Source: Arachnopeziza araneosa
Lineage: Eukaryota > Ascomycota > Leotiomycetes > Helotiales > Arachnopezizaceae
Reading direction: 5' to 3'
Assembly (NCBI GenBank): GCA_003988855.1
Contig: QYAI01000101.1
Coordinates: forward strand, 36,287-100,286
DNA: 64,000 nt
The position numbers and the translations under genes were made by a program. The notes beneath the pieces were generated by a model. That model was not told the DNA's origin, ran no database searches, and saw nothing but the letters and a program-made list of their open reading frames with translations. Below are positions 56,368 to 64,000 of the stretch, one piece after another. How positions within the stretch are numbered: position 1 is the stretch's first letter; each line of letters opens with the position of its first letter.

Positions 56368-57794
56368 TCAATCATCTACCTCCACAGGATAAATTTCACA
56401 TGGAACCATGGCATACCGAGAAATCATATCCGATCGCCCATCGCCTGTCTTCTGAAGTCCAGGCGCAGTAACCAAGTCCACACTGTACATCTTCCCCCTA
56501 AAACTATCACCATCCTCACAATCATGGAATATCTCTCCAATCTTGATTTTTTCATCCCGCTTAGGTACAACGAGTTCCAAATGAGCGGGTTGGGTGCCGA
56601 ATTTCAATGCAATGTCTCGTCCTAATACCACCAGTTGACGAATTTGATCCTGGGTTCTGGGTTTCACCGAAGAGTCTGATAAGCTAGCCACCTCGGAAAG
56701 GAAATTTTCAATGCGTGATACGGTATCGTTGAAATTCTTGATGTTTAGCTTACTTATTGGACTCTGCGATTCCTCGGGAGTCTTCAGGGCTACTTCGATG
56801 TATTGGAATGTTGCCGATCGCCAGTTATTGGCCTGGCTATCATGTCTGAAGATGGCATAGTCTTCGCGATCTAGAGAAGCTGATATGATAATTAGTTCAA
56901 ACATGAATACATCCTGTGAATAGATTTACCTGATGTAGCGCTCTGATCGAACAATTTTCGCCATGATATGTACATCTCAAAGAGTTCCTGCTGTGATCTT
57001 CCGGGGCCCAGAATTCCAAATCCATATGGAGCAGAGAAGAATTGTTCTTGCAAAATGGCCCAAAGATTGCTCCTGAGCCAAAAGTGTGATTTTCCTGTTC
57101 CTACTCTTCTAAGAAAGTCGGTTGGGTCCAGATGTGAAGGCACCCTCTGTCCAGTGGGAATGAGAAACTCTCTATTTTGAGGAGTTGTCACCAGATCGAT
57201 CAATCGTTGCAGCTCCCTGAATTTGTGGCCCATCTTGTCATCTGGCCATCCTTGTTCATCTTTTTGGTTCACAAGAAGTTGACCCCGTAACTTTTCAATC
57301 TCTTTTCCATGATCCTTTATCATATGCTGTTTTTCGTTTCCGTAGTTGGTCGTTAAACGCACTTCTTCGTCCTGGAATCTATCTTTTTGCTCCCTTCGAA
57401 GATTTTCTTCGTTGTGCATATCCAAAGAATGTTGTTCCGCAATCGCTGAAAGTTCAGACATATGCCCTCTCTTCATTTCGTTCTTCTCCCATTCCAGCGT
57501 TGAACGTTCCTGTTTTAGTCTCTCGATCAGTTTCGACATTTCCCCGATCTTCTCTTCAGCGCGACGAAGTTGTTTGCTTAAGGTGTTCAGCTCTTGATCA
57601 ACTTTCGACTTCTCTTTCCATGTTTTCTTGGCCCATGAGAGCATATCGCCTGGAGGATCATCTCGCCGACTAAACATTGTGAAATTCTTATTTTCCACAT
57701 GATTAAGGAATTCGTCGAACTGTGGGATGTAATGATCAATCTCATTCTCCCCCTTTTTGCTCCCCTTGCTTTTAAACATCTTCGTAACAGACAT
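56368..57794 (-). CDS. Coiled-coil protein of unknown function
   Basis: Two exons: 57794-56930 and 56879-56368 (50-nt intron), 458 aa. Basic N-terminus (KMFKSKGSKKGE), then a long heptad-bearing coiled coil (about residues 60-185, very rich in E/K/Q/R), then a globular part: HKFRELQRLIDL, FWLRSNLWAILQEQFFSAPYGFGILG and a C-terminal region rich in charged residues. I have seen this coil plus globular form in expanded fungal families of unknown role, but do not know a function. No signal peptide or membrane helix. The neighbouring Hsp70-like gene is divergent. Confidence 0.65.
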
Positions 57795-58375
57795 GATGCA
57801 TACAAGATTAATCAACCGCAAAATTACAATAAATCACAAGCTTATCTGAATATGTAATAGACGAAGCAGAAACTTCGCTAGAGAAAAGAAGAATGCCAGG
57901 CTCTTGTTCGACTGTTGAAACCGAGACGCCTCTCAGCCAGCCTTGCTATTTTAACGGTTGATTGCTTCCGCCGCGCGGCGAAGAGAGGGGTTTCGGGCAG
58001 AATTGCAGAAGGCGAAGCCTAACTCGGGTGGCCGAGACTCTCCTGTCACGACAAGGAAGGCGCGGATCATGATTGGTGCTGCTCATTTTTCACCCACTGC
58101 ATCCAATCCACACAATTTACTCTCTTCATCCTTCACCTTCTACCTGCCCCGCTCCGTCACAGCCACCAGCCTGATGCCAGTTTCCTGATTTTGTACCCTT
58201 CGCTCTGAATACTCAAGTATTATGCATGTTGTTAAATGAACTGGTAGCCTCTGAGCAGTATTTTGACTCAATTCAGCGCCTTCTATTTTAGGCCCTTATC
58301 TATCATCCGATAACGAAACTCGGGAGTATTTCTCTAAGCTTCAAATCATATATCTTATTGGATGTTGATGTCGTC
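57795..58375. promoter_or_regulatory. Divergent promoter region
   Basis: About 580 bp between the coiled-coil gene (minus) and the Hsp70-like gene (plus). No motif assigned. Confidence 0.3.
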
Positions 58376-60810
58376 ATGGAGCGAAGCAGAAAGATTGTAG
58401 AGGGGATTAGGAGTGACAGAATCACTGGGACTCGCATCATTCTAGGAATTGACTATGGTACTTCGAATACAGGTGCGTTTTCTCCAGCGGCCTAGCTTTG
58501 GTCGAGACTGTATTTACATTCGAAAATGCTAATAGAACGGCCGGTGGCCGTAGCTTAAAGAGTTGGCTTGGGCACAAACAGACGGATCAACCAAAACATC
58601 GTTGAAGGACCTGGGAAAAGATCTTACTGTGTTTACGGAATGGCCAGCAATCGACTCAGAAAAGGTTCCGTCCGCAATCTCGTACTCACCTACGTCTCCC
58701 GAAAAGCACTGTGCGCAGTGGGGTTGGTCGATTGCCAACGATTCAAAAGTTTTGAAATGGACTAAACTGGAACTGGAACCCCAAGATGCCATTTCGGAAC
58801 TGAGACAACTGAAAGAACTAACCAAGGGACTTGATTTAGTAAAAGAACTTCGACGAAACGAGACAGTGGGGATGATGAATGACGTGCCACACCATATCAC
58901 AATGAGTGCCGAAGATATCGTGAGAGACTATCTTTCCAGAGTAGCAAAGGCTTGGTACCAGTACATGAAAAATCAAGGACGGTATACGTTAGAGAATGTT
59001 CCACTCGATCTCGTAATTACCCATCCAGCAGTAAGTCCCATCTCGACTTTATGAATTTGAAGCACCTTTATTGAAACTGCACTTAGACTTGGAAATATGA
59101 GCCTCTAAATAAGATATATCGAGCAGTAATGGGAGCTTTCAGTCGCGGTATGTTTCCAACGCTGCGAAGTGTCTCATTTGCCTCTGAGCCAGAATCATGG
59201 GCTCTCTACACTGTTCAAGATATGCTAATGAAAGGCCATGATATTCTGATTCCGGTATACAAAGCCCACTTCTTCGTACGATAGGATTCTTATAAAATGT
59301 GTAGGGAGAATGTTTTGTTGTCTGTGATGCTGGTGGTGGTACAGTCGTAAGTACCGAGTTCTGAAAACCGAGTTTAGTTTGCTAAGTCGGCGGCATGTAG
59401 GACCTGGTTTCATATCGTGTCGATAGAGTGGAGCCACTTGAGCTTACACGAGTTGGGAATATTACAGGTATATGCTTTATCAATTCGAAGTAGTCATTTT
59501 GCTTAAAGTCAAGCAGGAGCAAAATTTGGTGGTACTTTTGTTGACCAAGCTTTTCTTGAGTTTATAAAACCTAGACTGCTGAATCTTGACATTGAGCCTG
59601 AGGATATTGGAACAGGCGGCCACATGATTTTCAAACCACGATCAAGAGTTCTACTTGAGCGTTTTGAAATAGTCAAACATGCGTTCAATGGGACTGGGGA
59701 TGCGTCGCTTGTTCTTCCGAGAAGCACGAAAATCGCTCCTGGCTTCGAAAGCAGTATCGTGAATGGAGTACTTACTTTAACAGAGTAAATTGAACTTGTG
59801 GTTGTTTAATGTCCGTACTAACTTCAGTAGGCAAGACTTAAAAGACATGTTCGCGGCTTGTATAAGAGGAACCTTGCGCCTACTCACGAGGCAATTAACC
59901 ATGGTTCGAGGCACAAAGTACAATGGAGTTCCATGTCGAGTCACGGTAATTATTTCCACACTTAATCTAATGTAATAAAATGATTCTAAGTCATCACTAG
60001 AATATCTTTATGGTAGGTGGTTTTTCGGAAAGCGAGTATCTTTTCAACGAGGTCACCACATTCGCCAACAGAGGAGCAGACATTGCAGTTCAAAGAGCAG
60101 ATGACTGGTACGCAAGCACATTTCTTATACGATGAATATTCACTGACGAATTTTGAACAGTTGGATAGGTATCGTTAAGGGAGCAGTACTTCGAGGTATG
60201 GGTATCGGCATGGCTGCAGCACCTACCATCAAAGAATGCCCTAGACACTACGGTCTTTCGGTCTCCTACAGATACGAAGAATGGAATAATATAGGGGAAG
60301 ATACTGTTCAGGACCCCTTCAATGGCCAAAAAATGGTACCTGATCAACTTTTTTGGCTAGTCAAAAGCGGAGATGCTATCCTTCCATTCGAGCCTATCAA
60401 GACCAGTTTCAATATCATTTGCGACCTCACAAAACGGCAATATGAATTGGGAAGTGGTATACGAATAGCCTTTGTGGCCTCCTCGGTTTCAGAACCACCA
60501 TCGACAATGGCTAACTTTTCGCGAGGTATTTCTTCTCTCTTATTTCTTCTTTTCGAATACTACATGAAAAGAATTCTGTTTTGCCTATATATTGACTAAT
60601 TTCAAAAATGCTACAGCCGAGAACGAAGTCATCTACCTAGATGTCAATTCAAAGGAAATACCTCGACAATCATTTCAAAAAAAGGAAAGGGCAAAAGGTG
60701 GATATTACCTCACAACAGATTTGAAGGTATATTTCAACATTGCAGACGATGTTAAAGTGAGCGTTATGCATGAAGATAATGTATTGACAACCGTGGTCAC
60801 GAGTCTTTAA
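58376..60810 (+). CDS. Hsp70-like ATPase (HSPA12 type)
   Basis: Ten exons, all frame-consistent: 58376-58472, 58561-59030, 59087-59254, 59305-59346, 59401-59467, 59517-59784, 59831-59945, 60001-60107, 60161-60525, 60617-60810; 630 aa. The actin/Hsp70 ATPase motifs are present: phosphate-1 IILGIDYGTSNT, phosphate-2 VVCDAGGGTVDL (exons 4-5), connect GAKFGGTFVDQAFLEF, and the adenosine segment IFMVGGFSESEYL. It lacks a canonical Hsp70 peptide-binding domain and EEVD tail, so it is of the HSPA12 group, numerous in filamentous fungi and of unclear role. Cytosolic. The first intron's acceptor (AAAG|AG) gives Glu where Gly or Val is more common after GTSNT, so that junction is the least certain. Confidence 0.85.
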
Positions 60811-61644
60811 CGATTGGTTCTGTGCATAATTTCCTTCTTGACATTTAGCACGGGTGACGCAACCAGCACATGTCACGTTCAAAGTACGCATATAGAGCTT
60901 GAGGATGAATCCAATAAGACACCTAATGCAATCTCGATATCCAAATTACGTAAATCTAACATTGTGGCGTGACTGATAAGTTCCAGGTCAGGCTGTCGTT
61001 ACCATTGGGGTGTGTCTGTCAATTTGCCCACTAGTCTGCCTTCATGCAGCTCAATCACACCAAAATGCCAGAAAATCTTCATCCTCACGCTCCCCTTGCT
61101 CATGCGTCATAACTTGGGCGCAGATCGTTCGCAAGTTGTTCGCAAGTTGTTCGCAAGTTGTTCGCACAATGAGCACCGAAGCTCTCTCATGTTACCCTCA
61201 CACCCTTTCCGCTTGATAAAGCTCTTGCTTCTCAGTGGAGGCTTGAAACTTCGCCATTCTTCCAACCATTCTGCATACCCTGTTCTGCACATTTTTCTTA
61301 TCTCATTCATTCACAGCTGATGGTGTGGGACCTTGCTCCGTCATTGGCTGCTTACTTTTTTCTCAGCGGTTGGTTCGAGCTTCCGAGACGGAGGTGGTCG
61401 TTCAGCCTCGCGTCCTGTTCCTCGAGGTGGGGGAGCTCCAATTCTCCTTCCCAGTAACCCCTTCGACAATTTTCAGATCAATGGACCGCTCGTGCGATAC
61501 CAGTGACTTAGGAGTTTCTACGATTACTACTTCAATGTGAGAATCGAGCGCATTCATTCGTTCATCATCCACGAATACCAAGTCTTGAGGCACTTGCGAC
61601 TATTCAAACCCTCTCGCCTTTCATCGTGAGTTATCCTCAAGACC
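60811..61644. other. Gene-free stretch with 11-bp tandem repeat
   Basis: About 830 bp between plus-strand genes. It holds the GTTCGCAAGTT array (61127-61166). No gene. Confidence 0.3.
61127..61166 (+). repeat. 11-bp tandem repeat, 3.6 copies
   Basis: GTTCGCAAGTT repeated three times perfectly plus GTTCGCA, in non-coding DNA about 480 bp upstream of the next start. A minisatellite, likely length-variable. Confidence 0.9.
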
Positions 61645-62259
61645 ATGGGTTGTGGCGCCTCTCGCCCACCCCCGGATGACGGCTTCGACCTCGACAAAAA
61701 ACGTGCAATCTTTCGACCACCTCCAAAGGCCGAGTCCGACTCTGGAACTATGAATTTGTTCGCTCGCAAAACTGAGAAGGTCATAACACCAAGCGGTCGA
61801 GGCCCGGAGAAAGTACCTCGAGCTCCTGACCCTAAGCCTGAAAATAAACGAACGAACAGCATATTCTCCAGTAAGAAGAAGGGAAAGACAGCCTCATCGC
61901 CCACACTGGTTTCCGAACCTTCTGCTTCTACGTCACCTCTTCAATGGACATACTCCACTCAGAATAACGCGAAAGAAGTTGCGAGGTGCGCGGCATTGTT
62001 GAGAGAGATGTATACCCTTGACCTGGCTATCTGGGCCCTGGCGGATGCAAAAGAGGATAGTATCCCTGAGAGATTGCAGAAGGAGAGGAGGGCCGATGCG
62101 TTGTTCTTGGAGATTCAGAGGATGGTTGACGATTGGTCGACGAGGGAGCATCGGATGTGGAGTGCGGAGGAGAGGGAGTGTATTGAAGTTATCCATACCG
62201 CAATGGCTACACATGAGGACAGGAAGTATGAGAGTAGGTCTTATGATGCTTTGAGGTGA
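61645..62259 (+). CDS. Small protein with N-myristoylation/palmitoylation signal
   Basis: Single exon, 204 aa. It starts MGCGASRPP: Gly2 with Cys3 and Ser6 is a strong N-myristoylation plus palmitoylation signal, so the protein should sit on the inner face of membranes. A basic, Pro/Lys/Ser-rich disordered part (to about residue 100) is followed by a helical C-terminal half (QNNAKEVARCAALLREMYTLDLAIW, ERLQKERRADALFLEIQRM). No enzyme motif. I have seen similar MGCGxS fungal proteins but know no assigned function; a scaffold or G-protein-linked role is a guess. Confidence 0.75.
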   Translation: MGCGASRPPPDDGFDLDKKRAIFRPPPKAESDSGTMNLFARKTEKVITPSGRGPEKVPRAPDPKPENKRTNSIFSSKKKGKTASSPTLVSEPSASTSPLQWTYSTQNNAKEVARCAALLREMYTLDLAIWALADAKEDSIPERLQKERRADALFLEIQRMVDDWSTREHRMWSAEERECIEVIHTAMATHEDRKYESRSYDALR

Positions 62260-63581
62260 TGAGCATAGGATAGTAATAGAAATATGATTATAAAGAAACA
62301 AACCCTGGATGATGGCTGACACTGCTACTTCATAATATTCGCCTATCTCCCGACGAGAATTAATTTTCCGGCTATTGATTCAAGGCCACCCCTCCCTCCA
62401 CTCCAACAAGTTTATGTCTCAAATATGCCCCGCAAAAGTAGATTCTGAGGGTTATGAAGAGAGGAGCTCATCGATATAAGTAGATTCCTAGAGAGACGAC
62501 AAACATGTTTTTGACATTTTTACCTAACAAATTACGCGTCTTAGTAATAGAACAGACCATTTGTCAATCGGTCGATTCATAAATAGTAGAGTAATCTATG
62601 AATCGTGCCATTATCTTGTGAATGATGATTTATCAATAAATTGTCTGCATAGTTTGTCGGTTTTTAAGCTATTTGATTGCAATTTGACTTAATCATGCAG
62701 CTAGACGGGAGCCAGGTCCCCAAACAGCACCTTAAAATTGATTCAGGGTGCTATAAATAAACACCTTACCCCTTAAGATTCATTTAACAGGCGTTTGAAT
62801 ACAGTATTATACCTATATGTAGCAGCAGTATCACCTCATTTTTTTTTAGCGACATTCATTTCAAGTTCAAACACCAAAAATAGAGCTTCATTATTTCCGT
62901 ATTTGGCTCTTCTGGATTATTCATTTCATGAATATACGTTATTGACAATTTTTCTGGTCCAGTACAGTACAGCAGAGATTAACGGACCAAAAACTCCAGT
63001 CATCTGCATTTCAGTCGCTAAATCACGTGATATCTTGAATTCATGGTGAACTTACGAACGTAGATAATATTCCTCTATGATGACGATTCAGAGGAGGAAA
63101 ACGAATAAAGGGCACAGTTTTCCGCAGTCTACTGTCCTTACACGTGACTATCTATTTAAGCTTCGCAGATCAAGCTTCACATTGCTTGAGCAACCGTTCT
63201 CTACCTAGGTATTTTAAGAAATGTCTATAGAATGCGCTAGTATTAGTAAATAATCATTAGGCGTATGCAAGAATTTTACTTACTTCAACAGGACCGCGAA
63301 CGGTAATCCAGCACAGAGTGTTGGGTTTATTTTTGCCCAACGTTTAAGCCGGTGGCTTGCAGATGTGTTGCTCAGCCCAAGGAAGGGCCGGCATAAACGG
63401 TGCTCACAGCCTTATTCTACACCCCCTCATCCCAGCGTCCTCCTCTTTCCCAAAACATTGCCTTCCAAATTATCTTGTCATCAACATTATTTCCGTCCAT
63501 CCCGGTTCCATCCAATCACTACAGCTTCGGACGTGTTCAGTACCTGTATAGTTGGCGGCAGCCGACTGCAGTAGGCCACAG
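62260..63581. other. Gene-free AT-rich stretch, 1.3 kb
   Basis: Strongly AT-rich from about 62500 to 63300, with many TTTAT/AATA words. No gene supported. It may hold decayed repeats; I cannot tell by eye. Confidence 0.35.
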
Positions 63582-63900
63582 ATGTCTATGATACCTTTTC
63601 GGAGCGCACCTCACGCTAAGAACGGAGATGAATCTGTCACAGAGTCGCTCGAAACCGCGCTCTCGGAGTTCGGAAGCGTCCTTGCTGATGATGAGAGGAT
63701 GCAGCTACAGCTAATCAAAGGCGTTCCTGATGCTTCGGCTGCCCTTGTTTTTACTGCTAGACTAGATTCTTCGAATTCGACTCGACGGGGGAAAAGTATT
63801 GGTGCTCGGTTGTACTCAATGTTGCAGGCAATCCAGCAATTCTCCACGATTATTGACACTTTCGCTTCAGCCAATCCCACTATTGCAGCACTTGTCTGGG
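63582..63900 (+). CDS. STAND/NLR N-terminal exon (fungal, partial)
   Basis: ATG 63582 opens 106 codons with FSTIIDTFASANPTIAALVWG, the hallmark helix of the N-terminal domain of fungal STAND proteins (often followed by NACHT plus ankyrin or WD repeats). Preceding residues (SLETALSEFGSVLADDERMQL) fit the same family. The coding similarity breaks at TGGG|GTA (63900/63901). The usual continuation is missing and the following bases look like a transposon end (see next entry), though GTAAGT could also be a normal intron start. The rest lies beyond the window. The family mediates NLR-like non-self responses in fungi. Confidence 0.6.
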
Positions 63901-63903
63901 GTA

Positions 63904-64000
63904 AGTCCGTGCACCCCCATTCCGAACACCCCCCCATTCCGAACACTAAAAATAAGCGATTTTCTAGACCGCAACTTCGACAAGATAATTAATTATTAAC
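63904..64000 (+). mobile_element. Possible left end of a Fot1/pogo-type transposon (partial)
   Basis: Immediately after a TA dinucleotide (63902-63903) comes AGTCCGTG followed by two 16-bp direct copies of CCCCCATTCCGAACAC (63914-63929, 63931-63946). Fot1/pogo elements insert at TA and carry long terminal repeats with internal direct sub-repeats of this C-rich kind. The insertion would lie inside the STAND exon. Only 97 bp are visible, so no transposase can be assessed. Confidence 0.4.

Noticed and set aside
1..64000. CRISPR arrays, rRNA, bacterial operon features
   Set aside because: None seen; the window is intron-containing fungal nuclear DNA.

Overview
This window is nuclear DNA from a filamentous ascomycete (Pezizomycotina; Leotiomycetes is my best guess, by feel rather than by any search). 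Genes carry many short GT-AG introns of about 45-90 nt and sit about 0.5-2 kb apart on both strands. The families present (CDC24, MRP10, ccg-9 trehalose synthase, RTA1, HET-domain proteins, STAND N-terminal module, HSPA12-like Hsp70) are typical of that group. I found no rRNA, tRNA, CRISPR or bacterial-type operon. All exon models below were read by eye from splice signals and reading frame.

Left part (1-24 kb): a partial unknown gene diverges from mitoribosomal MRP10. MRP10 converges on a full-length CDC24 RhoGEF, which shares a divergent promoter with an F-box/WD40 protein. A Golgi-type putative glycosyltransferase, an 8-cysteine small secreted protein and a secreted GPI-like protein follow. 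Next come a small unknown gene, a type-B carboxylesterase carrying an internal stop, a frameshifted HET gene and an RTA1-family 7TM protein.

Middle (24-45 kb): a SET-domain methyltransferase-like gene, then the ccg-9 type trehalose synthase. After these lies the most interesting locus: a fungal gasdermin-like gene (30968-31854, minus) divergently paired with a subtilisin-family (S8) protease gene (to 34716, plus) that has an HPD-less J-like N-terminal domain. This resembles the known HET-Q1/HET-Q2 type pairing of a pore-forming gasdermin with the protease that activates it, but with an unusual protease architecture and with signs of frame damage in both genes. An F-box-like protein, an atypical SDR, an MDR oxidoreductase, a multi-pass membrane protein, a possible MITE and a TDG/MUG-type DNA glycosylase follow.

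Right part (45-64 kb): an intact HET-domain gene, an unknown 477-aa protein, a 1325-aa protein ending in a PARP6/8-like ADP-ribosyltransferase domain, a 7TM-like protein with a GC-AG intron, a coiled-coil protein, a 10-exon HSPA12-like Hsp70, and a small protein with an N-myristoylation/palmitoylation signal. At the right edge the first exon of a STAND/NLR-type gene appears to be cut by a Fot1/pogo-like transposon end. HET genes, the gasdermin/protease pair, a PARP-like ART, an Hsp70-like ATPase and a STAND start within about 45 kb suggest an accessory region rich in fungal non-self recognition and cell-death genes, where several members are decaying.
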